NCBI GenBank assembly: GCA_022564935.1
Contig: JADFKM010000043.1
Location: forward strand, 1-18,458
From: Candidatus Dadabacteria bacterium
Lineage (GTDB): Bacteria > Desulfobacterota_D > UBA1144 > Nemesobacterales > JADFKM01
Direction: 5' to 3'
Length of the DNA stretch: 18,458 bases
Both the position numbers and the translations under genes were made by a program. Under the pieces are notes generated by a model that saw only the letters and a list, made by a program, of their open reading frames with translations, did no database searches and had not been told where the DNA came from. Shown one piece after another: positions 8,842 through 15,928 of the stretch (positions within the stretch are counted from its first letter, which is position 1; each line of letters opens with the position of its first letter).

Positions 8842-9600
8842 CTAGGCGGCGGACTGACTTGAATTTTCAACCCAGGAATACCCCTTCTCCTCAAGCTCTA
8901 GAGCAAGCTCTTTGCCGCCCGATTTAACTAACTTGCCGTCCACCAGCACATGCACGAAATCAGGAACGACGTAGTTGAGAAGGCGCTGGTAGTGAGTAAT
9001 GATAATAAAAGCCCGCTCGGGGCTTCTCATAGCGTTGACACCGTCGGCTACAAGCTTAAGGGCATCGATGTCGAGACCCGAGTCCGTCTCATCGAGCACA
9101 CACAGTTTAGGCTCCAGCAAGGCCATCTGAAAAATTTCGTTGCGCTTCTTCTCCCCGCCGGAGAAGCCCTCGTTCACCGAGCGCTTAAGAAGGTCGTCGC
9201 TTGTGCGGATTATTTTCATCTTCTCCTTCACGTACTTCACAAACTCGACGGGCTTAAGCTCTTTGAGGCCGTTGTACTTCCTTATGGAGTTTAGGGCCAT
9301 TCTCAGAAAATATGTGTTGGCCACACCGGGGATCTCCACAGGATACTGGAAGGCCATAAATATACCCCTGCATGCCCTTTCCTCCGGTTCGATCTCAAGA
9401 ATGTTGTCCCCGTCAAGAAGCACCTCGCCTTCAGTGACAACGTAAGTCTCCCTTCCGGCAAGCACCTGAGCGAGTGTGCTCTTCCCGGAGCCGTTGGGGC
9501 CCATTATTGAATGCACCTCTCCGGGATTTACCACGAGGTTTATTCCTTTGAGTATTTCTCTATCATCTACCCTCGCATGAAGGTTTCTTATCTCAAGCAT
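8842..9600 (-). CDS. sufC: Fe-S assembly ATPase SufC
   Basis: ABC-type ATPase that drives conformational change in the SufBC2D scaffold; it is soluble and not a transporter. All ATPase motifs are present in 252 residues: Walker A GPNGSGKST (34-42), Q-loop Gln85 in AFQYP, the SufC-type signature FSGGEKKRNEI (146-156), Walker B LCVLDETDSGLD (166-177) with catalytic Glu171, and the H-loop His203. The FSGGEKKR signature is characteristic of SufC as against transport ABC proteins. GGAG lies about 10 nt before the ATG. It is separated from sufB by an unusually long 136-nt spacer with a stem-loop, and from sufD by 31 nt. Confidence 0.97.
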   Translation of the reverse strand: MLEIRNLHARVDDREILKGINLVVNPGEVHSIMGPNGSGKSTLAQVLAGRETYVVTEGEVLLDGDNILEIEPEERACRGIFMAFQYPVEIPGVANTYFLRMALNSIRKYNGLKELKPVEFVKYVKEKMKIIRTSDDLLKRSVNEGFSGGEKKRNEIFQMALLEPKLCVLDETDSGLDIDALKLVADGVNAMRSPERAFIIITHYQRLLNYVVPDFVHVLVDGKLVKSGGKELALELEEKGYSWVENSSQSAA

Positions 9601-9693
9601 CTTAACCAGTCTCCGTTTGAGAATTTCTTTGAATTAAGTCGAAACGACCCTAAGCGCCGTTACCGCCGCAAACAGCAAAATATCTGTAGTAAG

Positions 9694-9735
9694 CGTAGTT
9701 CCCGCCGGGTGCCGCCATCTCCACACAGCACTACG
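9694..9735 (-). promoter_or_regulatory. Inverted repeat in the sufB-sufC spacer
   Basis: CGTAGT (9694-9699) and ACTACG (9730-9735) are perfect 6-bp arms. The 30-nt loop contains a further small GC stem around CCCGCCGGG (9701-9709). The structure begins 2 nt after the sufB stop codon on the minus strand and has no U tract, so an RNA processing or stability element fits better than a full terminator. The rest of the 136-nt spacer shows no gene. Confidence 0.35.
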
Positions 9736-9736
9736 A

Positions 9737-11179
9737 TTATCCCACGCTCCCCTCCAGGCTTATGCTCAGAAGCTTCTGAGCTTCGATTGCGAACTCCATG
9801 GGCAGCTCGGACAGCACTTCCTTGCAAAACCCATTCACTATAAGCGACACGGCGTCCTCAGCGGAGATCCCGCGCTGTTTGCAGTAGAATATCTGGTCTT
9901 CTCCTATCTTAGACGTCGACGCTTCGTGCTCCATCTGAGCGCTTGAATTTTTCACCTCTATATATGGAAACGTATGGGCGCTGCAATCCTCTCCAATCAG
10001 CATCGAGTCGCACTGCGTGTAGTTCCTCGCGCCCTGCGCGCCTTTGAGGATCTTAACCATGCCCCTGTAGGTGTTCTGCCCGTGTCCTGCGGAAATGCCC
10101 TTGGACACGATGTTGCTGCGCGTGTTCTTTCCGATGTGGATCATCTTGGTGCCAGTGTCGGCCTGCTGCCAGTTGTTCGTAAGGGCAACGGAGTAGAACT
10201 CTCCCACAGAGCCGTCGCCCAGGAGTATGCAGCCGGGGTACTTCCAGGTTATGGCGGAGCCCGTCTCGACCTGCGTCCACGAGATGTGCGAGTTGCGACC
10301 GGCGCATTTCCCGCGCTTCGTGACGAAGTTATATATACCGCCCTTTCCGTTCTTGTCCCCAGGATACCAGTTCTGAATCGTGGAGTATTTAATCGTCGCA
10401 TCGTCCAGGGCCACAAGCTCGACCACTGCGGCGTGGAGCTGGTTCTCGTCCCTCATGGGCGCCGTGCAGCCCTCGAGGTAGCTCACGTAAGCGCCCTCCT
10501 CGGCAATAATGAGCGTCCGCTCGAACTGCCCGGTGTTCTTCTCGTTAATTCGGAAATAGGTGGACAGCTCCATCGGGCATCGCACCCCCTTGGGCACTAA
10601 GCAGAAAGAGCGGTCGGTGAACACGGCGGAGTTAAGAGCGGCAAAATAGTTGTCCGTATAGGGAACGACCGAGAACATGTACTTTTTAATCAGCTCCGGG
10701 TATTTCTGCACGGCCTCGGAAAAGGGGCAAAAGATCACCCCGACTTCGGCGAGAGTTTCTTTAAAGGTGGTCACCACGCTGACGCTGTCAAAAACGGCGT
10801 CCACGGCCACACCGGCAAGCATCTTTTGCTCTTCGAGCGGTATGCCGAGCTTTTCGTATGTCTCGAGGAGCTCGGGGTCCACTTCGTCGAGGCTCTCCAG
10901 CCCTGTTTTCTTCGGCGCAGAGAAGTAGCTGATTCCTTGATAGTCGATGCGCGGGTAGCGTATGTTGCCCCATTCAGGCTCTTTCAAAGTGAGCCAGTGC
11001 CTGTATGCCTTGAGCCTCCATTTAAGCATGAACTCCGGCTCGTTCTTCTTGGCGGAGATCTGCCTTATCACATCCTCATTCAATCCCGGAGGCAGAGTTT
11101 CAGACTCAATATCTGTTACAAAGCCGTATTTGTATTCCTGCTCTGCAAGTTCTTCAACACGAACATCGGTGTTGCTCAT
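9737..11179 (-). CDS. sufB: Fe-S cluster assembly scaffold protein SufB
   Basis: Core scaffold subunit of SufBC2D. The 480-residue product has the normal SufB length and key residues by alignment with E. coli SufB: C390 in [11 protein letters not shown] (E. coli C405), H418 and E419 in [11 protein letters not shown] (E. coli H433 and E434), and C238 in YLEGCTAP (E. coli C254, on the sulfur path). Other signatures are [20 protein letters not shown] (270-289) and the C-terminal [24 protein letters not shown] is 9 nt before the ATG. It starts 61 nt after the Rrf2 regulator's stop and is transcribed with it. Sulfur would come from a SufS/SufE or SufU system encoded outside the window. Confidence 0.97.
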   Translation of the reverse strand: MSNTDVRVEELAEQEYKYGFVTDIESETLPPGLNEDVIRQISAKKNEPEFMLKWRLKAYRHWLTLKEPEWGNIRYPRIDYQGISYFSAPKKTGLESLDEVDPELLETYEKLGIPLEEQKMLAGVAVDAVFDSVSVVTTFKETLAEVGVIFCPFSEAVQKYPELIKKYMFSVVPYTDNYFAALNSAVFTDRSFCLVPKGVRCPMELSTYFRINEKNTGQFERTLIIAEEGAYVSYLEGCTAPMRDENQLHAAVVELVALDDATIKYSTIQNWYPGDKNGKGGIYNFVTKRGKCAGRNSHISWTQVETGSAITWKYPGCILLGDGSVGEFYSVALTNNWQQADTGTKMIHIGKNTRSNIVSKGISAGHGQNTYRGMVKILKGAQGARNYTQCDSMLIGEDCSAHTFPYIEVKNSSAQMEHEASTSKIGEDQIFYCKQRGISAEDAVSLIVNGFCKEVLSELPMEFAIEAQKLLSISLEGSVG

Positions 11180-11240
11180 TCCTGGTTTCTCCTCTTAAGT
11201 GATTTTTTCATACTCATATCGTTTTCCCTTCTCTAAACAT

Positions 11241-11648
11241 CTAAAGATGATTCTGTTTGACCATATCCTCTATCGTTGTCCTCTTCAAAATATCGGTCAA
11301 CGACACGTGGAGCTTATCCCACACAGGTATCTGCGGACAACTTTCATAGAAAGTGCATAATGCATCCTTATCCATACAGTCAACAACTCTCATCTCGCCC
11401 TCTATCGCCTCATACACGTCCTTTAAGTTTATGTCACTAGGGGGCTTTTCCAGCACATAACCCCCGTCAGGCCCCACTCTGGAGCGCACGATGCCTTTGT
11501 TCACAAGCTTTCTCATGATCTTAGCCAGGTAATTAAGCGGTATGTTCCGCTGCTCGGATATATCCTTCATACGATATGTAGACACGGGACTCGAGCTCAT
11601 TAATGTTAAAGACCTCAGCGCATAATCCAAAGTCTTGCTTACCTGCAT
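11241..11648 (-). CDS. Rrf2-family Fe-S-sensing regulator of the suf operon
   Basis: Winged-helix DNA-binding regulator of the IscR/Rrf2 family. The frame is open from 11690, but the ATG at 11648 has GGAG (11658-11661) 9 nt upstream and gives the canonical Rrf2 opening MQVSKTLDYALRSL; the ATG at 11690 has no ribosome site. In the 135-residue form the helix-turn-helix covers about 26-57 (MKDISEQRNIPLNYLAKIMR), the wing follows (RVGPDGGYVL), and three cysteines lie at C91, C98 and C104. IscR uses C92, C98 and C104, so the positions match except for a one-residue longer first gap. It is first in the operon with sufBCD, so it most likely represses its own operon when it holds a cluster. The exact orthology (IscR, SufR-like or other Rrf2) is not settled. 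Confidence 0.92.
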   Translation of the reverse strand: MQVSKTLDYALRSLTLMSSSPVSTYRMKDISEQRNIPLNYLAKIMRKLVNKGIVRSRVGPDGGYVLEKPPSDINLKDVYEAIEGEMRVVDCMDKDALCTFYESCPQIPVWDKLHVSLTDILKRTTIEDMVKQNHL

Positions 11649-11748
11649 TTTATTCCACTCCGCCAAGCCTTGATATGTGCCCGTCCCCATTCAAGCAACG
11701 CCTAGCCTAATCTTACCACCGCATCAAAACCCCGGCTTAACCATGTAG

Positions 11749-11772
11749 GACTAAGTTCCCAAACCTTTAGTC
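11749..11772. promoter_or_regulatory. Candidate operator in the rrf2-suf leader (GACTAA-N12-TTAGTC)
   Basis: Perfect 6-bp arms GACTAA (11749-11754) and TTAGTC (11767-11772) span 24 nt between the putative suf promoter and the rrf2 start. The GACT/AGTC halves recall the IscR type 1 site, which also has GACT and AGTC, but the spacing here is wider. TCCCAAA (11757-11763) and TTTGGGA (11796-11802) form a second inverted repeat overlapping it. Confidence 0.35.
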
Positions 11773-11816
11773 GTCATCTCGGCCTGTATTATGGATTTGG
11801 GAGGTCCACAATCATG

Positions 11817-11844
11817 ATGTTACCCATAGCAGGGGTGTTGTCAA
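11817..11844 (-). promoter_or_regulatory. Candidate promoter of the rrf2-sufBCD operon
   Basis: On the minus strand: a perfect -35 TTGACA (11839-11844), a 16-nt spacer and -10 TAACAT (11817-11822). Transcription would start near 11810, giving a leader of about 160 nt that contains the GACTAA/TTAGTC repeat. An 8-bp palindrome ATCATGAT (11811-11818) overlaps the -10 region. Confidence 0.45.
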
Positions 11845-12064
11845 GAAAAAACATTCTCGAGTTTTTAAAACTCAAACCTGGGGTAATTGCATTCATCAAA
11901 CTGCAGAAATTAGATATGAAAGCAATTTTCAATTTAATGATTACCGAGCGCACACAAACCCGAGCAGCCTGAAAATGTAAGCTAATGCGATATCAAGGAC
12001 GGCACAAACCCTTAAGTCATTAATATTATGTGTAATATTGATTCGCAGATGCGAACAATACCTC
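11845..12064. other. Divergent spacer between rrf2 and the phasin-like gene, rich in palindromes
   Basis: No gene is seen. Three perfect inverted repeats occur: GAGTTTT-T-AAAACTC (11859-11873), AATATTA-TGTG-TAATATT (12022-12039) and TTCGCA-GA-TGCGAA (12042-12055). The last two lie back to back, ending 9 bp before the -35 box of the phasin-like gene, an operator- or activator-site position. Confidence 0.5.
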
Positions 12065-12093
12065 TTGACAACACCCAAAACCCGTGCTATATT
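12065..12093 (+). promoter_or_regulatory. Sigma-70 promoter of the phasin-like gene
   Basis: Perfect -35 TTGACA (12065-12070), 17-nt spacer, -10 TATATT (12088-12093). Transcription would start near 12100, about 32 nt before the ATG at 12132. It also shows that an upstream in-frame ATG at 12084, which lies inside this promoter, is not the start. Confidence 0.75.
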
Positions 12094-12131
12094 ATAATCT
12101 AAACCTTAAAGACATAAGGAGGTCAGTTCCA

Positions 12132-12536
12132 ATGACAAAGGAACAAAAACAGACAAAAGTTGGGGATTTTGAAGAAAATATCAAAACCCTTGACGGACTG
12201 GTAAAGGAAAACTTCCAATTAGGTATCGAAACCTACATCGCCCTGGTGGAAGAAACACAGCAGTTCGCAAATGCTCAGGTTGACGAGGCTCTTGCCCTTG
12301 AAAACGAATACATCGAACAGGTTAAAGGCACTTGTGACAAATTATTCAAGGACGTTCCGGGCTTAGACTATGCCGGAAACCTCGATAAGGTACTGGATGC
12401 CCAGAAAAAGTATGCCAAATACGTTCGCAACACATCCGAGAAGCTCACCAAGAGCGGCGTAAACCTGGTTCAGAAGGCAGCCGAGGGCTACTTCGCCACA
12501 CTGGAAGGGATTTACAAAAACCTTAACTTTTCCTGA
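12132..12536 (+). CDS. Small helical protein, phasin-like
   Basis: The start at 12132 is set by a full AAGGAGG (12116-12122) 9 nt upstream and by the promoter position. The 134-residue product (MTKEQKQTKVGDFEEN...) has no signal peptide or membrane segment, one cysteine (C68), and looks almost wholly alpha-helical, with amphipathic stretches at about 12-75 and 83-132 joined by a short DVPGLDYAG turn. Size, helicity and many Gln, Lys and Glu residues resemble phasins, the proteins that coat polyhydroxyalkanoate granules; this is a resemblance, not a motif match. No PHA synthase or depolymerase gene is in the window. A strong promoter, ideal ribosome site and strong terminator point to a monocistronic, highly expressed gene. 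Confidence 0.85.
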   Translation: MTKEQKQTKVGDFEENIKTLDGLVKENFQLGIETYIALVEETQQFANAQVDEALALENEYIEQVKGTCDKLFKDVPGLDYAGNLDKVLDAQKKYAKYVRNTSEKLTKSGVNLVQKAAEGYFATLEGIYKNLNFS

Positions 12537-12599
12537 TGCGAAGGGATTTAAGCATCAAGAGTTAAATCTTGGTACACGATATCATTGTGACGGGGCCGA

Positions 12600-12624
12600 G
12601 GGGTCCCGCCACCCCTTTTTTTTT
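12600..12624 (+). terminator. Intrinsic terminator of the phasin-like gene
   Basis: GGGGT (12600-12604) and ACCCC (12611-12615) form a 5-bp GC-rich stem around a 6-nt loop, followed at once by nine T residues (12616-12624). It lies about 64 nt after the stop codon. Confidence 0.85.
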
Positions 12625-12796
12625 ATAAAATTCCATTCACCTCGCCCGGCTAATTGATTAAAAGCGCGGCTGCGGAGTTCCCAAGAATCGGCTAATTGTT
12701 TAGGATTCGTTCAGGCCAGGGGATTTGAGAAAAATCGAGTATTGAGAAATCGGTTGACGCAATTATATCAGCGATTCAAATAAGCTGAAAATTTCC
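12625..12796. other. AT-rich spacer upstream of the sigma-factor promoter, no gene
   Basis: No supported gene. A 10-bp direct repeat CGGCTAATTG occurs at 12647-12656 and 12689-12698, 42 bp apart start to start. Its meaning is unknown and it may be chance. Confidence 0.3.
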
Positions 12797-12825
12797 TTGA
12801 AATAATGGTATTTAGTGCTTATATT
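12797..12825 (+). promoter_or_regulatory. Candidate promoter of the sigma-factor gene
   Basis: -35 TTGAAA (12797-12802), 17-nt spacer, -10 TATATT (12820-12825). Transcription would start near 12832 and leave a leader of about 150 nt. The leader contains GATTCGCAAATG (12940-12951), nearly identical to a 12-mer upstream of the phasin-like gene. Confidence 0.5.
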
Positions 12826-12981
12826 GAATAGAGATAGATTGGGAATACTACTGAGGCTTAACACATTCTGAAACTTTTCCCCTAGCAGCATGAAAGCAAG
12901 AAAAAAGATGCGGCGGGACTTGCTCTCTTTTCTTAGTTAGATTCGCAAATGTCAAATTAGATAATATTGAAGCATAAGGTC

Positions 12982-14160
12982 ATGAAAATAAAGAATTTGG
13001 AATCAAAAAGAACGATCTCAGCTCTCAACGATTTTGAAGAGTTTGTCGGGGACAGGGAATCTTACGGCTCTGTTGAGGTCGAGAGTGACCAGGATTTCGA
13101 CACGCAAGAACCGGGGCTCGACTTCGAATACGAGCAACCGCAAGTGCCGGAACAAAAGGAAACTCAAGCTACCCCCGATGAGCAGCTAAGGCTCCTCTAC
13201 GCCTATTTCAAGGACATGTCGGCTGAGTCTCTTCTCTCTAGAACGCAAGAGGTTGAGCTCTCCGCTAAGATAAAGCAGTGCGAATCTAGGGCAAGGCAGA
13301 TCAAAGCCATTCTCGATCAGGCTACAATTGAGCCCTGGGAAGGGATATTCAACTCAAACGGCCGAAAAAAAGAGCAGTTGAGAAGGGCGGCAATGCTCAA
13401 TGCGCTAATAATAATTTATTCTCATAAGGCTAAACAGCTCAAAGAGAAATTTGCAAAGGCCAACCTGAGGCTCGTTGTGAGCATGGCCAAGAAATACATT
13501 AACGGGGCGCTGCCCATTTCAGACCTGATTCAGGAGGGGAACGTGGGGATGATGAAGGCGGTGGAAAGGTTTGACCATACCAAAGGCTACAAATTTTCCA
13601 CCTACGCCTCCTGGTGGATACGCCAATCCATATCCAGAGCCGTTATGGAGCAGACCCGTACAATAAGAGTACCGGTGTATCTGTTTGAGCAGACCGGCAA
13701 GGTCTACAGAACGATATCAAAGCTCAAAAAGGAGCTGGGCAGAAAACCTACCCCGGAGGAAATAGCGCGTGCCTCAGGAATATACGTTAAGGTCATAGAG
13801 AGGATTCTAACGGAAATAAATGAGACGACACGACTGGACTCACCCATAATGAATGGTGAAAAGACCACGCTGCTGGAATTCATACCCGACCATGGCACTC
13901 CGACTCCCGACTCCAAAATAGCGACCGGCCAGCTCACCGAGAGCATAAAGGGATGCTTGAGGCTCCTCACTCTAAGGGAAATGGAGATCGTGAAGCTTAG
14001 GTTCGGGATCGGTCAGGATGGCCGGCAAACCCTCGACGAGATTGGAAAGAAGTTTAATCTCACACGCGAGCGAATACGCCAGATAGAAAAAGCAGCCCTG
14101 AAGAAGATTGCCGACTCCGAGATGGGCGATGTCCTAAGGAGCTTTCTGAACATAGAATAG
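12982..14160 (+). CDS. Sigma-70 family RNA polymerase sigma factor, group 2 type (RpoS/RpoD-like)
   Basis: Directs RNA polymerase to a set of promoters. Numbered from the ATG at 12982 (392 residues): a very acidic N-terminus (15-65), region 1.2 (66-100), an inserted helical stretch (about 102-157), region 2 with [12 protein letters not shown] (161-172), [18 protein letters not shown] (181-198) and [16 protein letters not shown] (205-220), region 3 (245-278), and region 4 with the helix-turn-helix [24 protein letters not shown] (349-372). It is much shorter than RpoD and has no clear region 1.1, so an alternative group-2 factor is likely. A TTG at 12967 in the same frame is the other start option. 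Neither has a properly spaced Shine-Dalgarno: AAGGT lies only 1 nt before the ATG. Its regulon cannot be read from the window. Confidence 0.92.
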   Translation: MKIKNLESKRTISALNDFEEFVGDRESYGSVEVESDQDFDTQEPGLDFEYEQPQVPEQKETQATPDEQLRLLYAYFKDMSAESLLSRTQEVELSAKIKQCESRARQIKAILDQATIEPWEGIFNSNGRKKEQLRRAAMLNALIIIYSHKAKQLKEKFAKANLRLVVSMAKKYINGALPISDLIQEGNVGMMKAVERFDHTKGYKFSTYASWWIRQSISRAVMEQTRTIRVPVYLFEQTGKVYRTISKLKKELGRKPTPEEIARASGIYVKVIERILTEINETTRLDSPIMNGEKTTLLEFIPDHGTPTPDSKIATGQLTESIKGCLRLLTLREMEIVKLRFGIGQDGRQTLDEIGKKFNLTRERIRQIEKAALKKIADSEMGDVLRSFLNIE

Positions 14161-14229
14161 GACTGGGTTCTGAAACCCCGGCCCAACTATCCCGTCTTAA
14201 TCAATACACAGGTTGAGAGGCGCAGCACT

Positions 14230-14562
14230 ATGGCCAAGAAATTCGTTCGCATCACTCACACCCCGAGCGGCACCAAACTGGCCGAGGGGCCTCTAGGGTG
14301 GGGAATTACGCCCTTTGAGGGGAACTTCTATATCCGGCGCAAGCACCTTTTGACCGACGCCTTCAAGCCTAACTACATCCCCGGATTCTGTCCCTACAAG
14401 TTCTTCTACGTTTGGATGGACTTACACCTTGGCGATGACACCAAAGTACGCAGTCTCGGCTGGCTCTACTGGCTGCCCAACCCGCTCTTGCCGTTCATAG
14501 CTTTCCGCCTTGGGCTCCCGCGCCACCACCCGGAGCTAGAAGTAGAGGAATTCGAAGAGTAG
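14230..14562 (+). CDS. Conserved-looking small protein of unknown function
   Basis: A 110-residue soluble protein starting at an ATG with GAGAGG 9 nt upstream. It is rich in aromatic residues and prolines (GNFYIRRKHL at 31-40, PGFCPYKFFYVWMDL at 51-65, GWLYWLPNPLLPFIAF at 77-92) and ends in an acidic tail (ELEVEEFEE). The strand-rich first half has a faint resemblance to DUF427-type small beta proteins, too weak to name. The hydrophobic stretch at 78-95 is broken by prolines and is not a convincing membrane helix. It lies 69 nt downstream of the sigma-factor gene, with a small GGGTT/AACCC hairpin (14165-14178) between, and may be co-transcribed with it. Confidence 0.75.
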   Translation: MAKKFVRITHTPSGTKLAEGPLGWGITPFEGNFYIRRKHLLTDAFKPNYIPGFCPYKFFYVWMDLHLGDDTKVRSLGWLYWLPNPLLPFIAFRLGLPRHHPELEVEEFEE

Positions 14563-14756
14563 CTACCGGTCAAAGGACACTCGTCCATCCTTTTATATCA
14601 GATTCTAATTAGCAATTATCTTACAAATATTTGTTGTAATTTCTTACCCCTGCCTCCACAACTCGGAACTCTCCACCCCTACTTCACAATATCAACTTTT
14701 TGCGCTTTAGGGTATTTATATAGGATAGTGCGGATGAGTATTAAGACGGAGAAGGC
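14563..14756. other. AT-rich spacer, no gene
   Basis: AAAGGA and TCCTTT flank the stretch at about 14573-14594 and could form a weak hairpin after the preceding gene. A segment at 14646-14680 resembles the one at 4168-4200. Nothing else is seen. Confidence 0.3.
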
Positions 14757-14858
14757 ATGCGGTATCTGGTCAATGTAGATGGGAAGTTCGGGTTCATTGA
14801 CGAGAAGGGAGCTGTTGTAATCGAGCCACTCTTCGATGAGGCAAGCTCCTTAAATTAA
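14757..14858 (+). pseudogene. Remnant of a WG-repeat protein (single repeat, truncated)
   Basis: An ATG with GGAGAAGG directly upstream opens a 33-residue frame (MRYLVNVDGKFGFIDEKGAV, then VIEPLFDEASSLN) that ends at TAA. The core K-F-G-F-I-D-E-K-G-x-V-V-I-x-P-x-F-D-E-A matches one unit of the WG repeat family, which normally occurs many times in tandem in one protein. The good ribosome site suggests the true start of a once-longer gene whose remaining repeats are lost. The 360 bases that follow (to 15220) contain no continuation and no other supported gene. Confidence 0.6.
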
Positions 14859-15220
14859 ATTCAAACTAGCTTTCCTATTTTGTAAGCTTCCCATTTAAGT
14901 TGACAGTACATAAGCAGAAGCATAGAACTGCTAATAATAGAATTTTTGTAATAGTACAATTAGGTATTTGGCGATGTGCAATTTGCTGGATGTAATTCCA
15001 AGTGATTCAACGTCTGAAGAATTAGAAAATGAACTTGCTATTTAGAGACTTTCGCGCTAACTGAGCATCTACCAAAACTCCTCTTTCATAGGTGCAACCG
15101 CACCTTCGTTCGTTCCCGGTCCCACCACCGAAATTTCTCACACCTCATTGTCCCTTTCTCCCCCTCCAAAAGTGTCGTAATTCACCGTTCTTATGAATTT
15201 GCTTACCCACTCATTGCCCT
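14859..15220. other. AT-rich stretch without a supported gene
   Basis: Stop codons are frequent in all frames. A 23-codon frame at 14974-15045 has no ribosome site. This looks like decayed DNA downstream of the WG-repeat remnant, reaching to the end of the minus-strand gene at 15221. Confidence 0.4.
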
Positions 15221-15700
15221 CTATCTCCGCTCGCCGAAGTTATCCAGGTACAGAAAGTCTACAAATACTTTCAAGCGCGCGTCCACAACATCTGAGTTCA
15301 GAGCCTCGATGTCTAAGATGTACGGGGGCAAAATCCTGCGAAATCCGAACTGAGACGGCACGTTGATCCAACCGTTTCCGACCACGTCGCAAGTCTTGTG
15401 CTTCAAATCAATATTTAGGGTAGAGGGCAGTATGTCCTCGGGGTACACCTCGCTGCTTATCGTTATTACCAAAGCTATGCTAGTCGTATCGTCTTCGCCT
15501 GTTTCCAGTATTTCATATCCATGTCCCTCGGCCTTGAAGCTCTCTCCGTATTTTTCCATCAACGGCCTTATGACTTCCAGTTTTATCCTTTCAAACTCTC
15601 TACGGGCACTATCTAATTGCTCCTGTGTACACTCCTGCTCCGAAGCATCACCTTCTTCTATATCAAAAGCTCTACCAAATTCGTTATCTTTCTCCGGCAT
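15221..15700 (-). CDS. Acidic soluble protein of unknown function
   Basis: A 159-residue product with an excellent AAGGAGG ribosome site before the ATG at 15700, so it is a real gene. The first 30 residues are strongly acidic and probably disordered; a charged helix follows (TQEQLDSARREFERIKLEVI, 26-45), then alternating strands (SIALVITIS at 74-82, TLNIDLK at 94-100), a GWINVPSQFGFRRILPPYIL segment (110-129) and a helical end. Two cysteines (C24, C104), no signal peptide, no membrane segment, no family recognised. It is divergent from yifB across 228 bp, in which no convincing promoter for either gene was found. Confidence 0.82.
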   Translation of the reverse strand: MPEKDNEFGRAFDIEEGDASEQECTQEQLDSARREFERIKLEVIRPLMEKYGESFKAEGHGYEILETGEDDTTSIALVITISSEVYPEDILPSTLNIDLKHKTCDVVGNGWINVPSQFGFRRILPPYILDIEALNSDVVDARLKVFVDFLYLDNFGERR

Positions 15701-15928
15701 CTTAAACTGCCTCCTTTTATCTATTTGAAATAGCTATAAGCGTGCCGCTCGATCGTTTCGGCAAAACCAACGCCGTGCTGGTTGCTAAAGCCAACGTAAA
15801 ATTACCACATCCATTCCCCACATACTACACCCGGGGCCCAAACGCTCATCCGGGACGAATCTCTTGCCCGCTCCGGCATGAGCTTGTTGAAACCATACGG
15901 AGATTTGTGATATAGGTAAAGAGGGCAT

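Noticed and set aside
40-9600. An 'Fe-S island' linking leuC, ferredoxin and suf as one system
   Set aside because: The genes are on different strands, in separate units with unrelated genes between; co-location of Fe-S proteins is not evidence of one system.
11649-11690. Longer start for the Rrf2 regulator (ATG at 11690)
   Set aside because: No ribosome site there, and the extra 14 residues precede the canonical family start; the ATG at 11648 has GGAG upstream.
12084-12131. N-terminal extension of the phasin-like protein (ATG at 12084)
   Set aside because: The extension runs through the -10 region of a consensus promoter; the ATG at 12132 has a full AAGGAGG at 9 nt.
14974-15045. 23-codon plus-strand frame (MCNLLDVIPSDSTSEELENE...)
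   Set aside because: No ribosome site and AT-rich surroundings full of stops; could be a scrap of a lost gene but there is nothing to match.
15887-15916. TTGAAA-N18-TATAGG as the yifB promoter
   Set aside because: The transcript would start inside the ribosome site about 6 nt before the ATG, so it would not explain the AGAGGG seen there.
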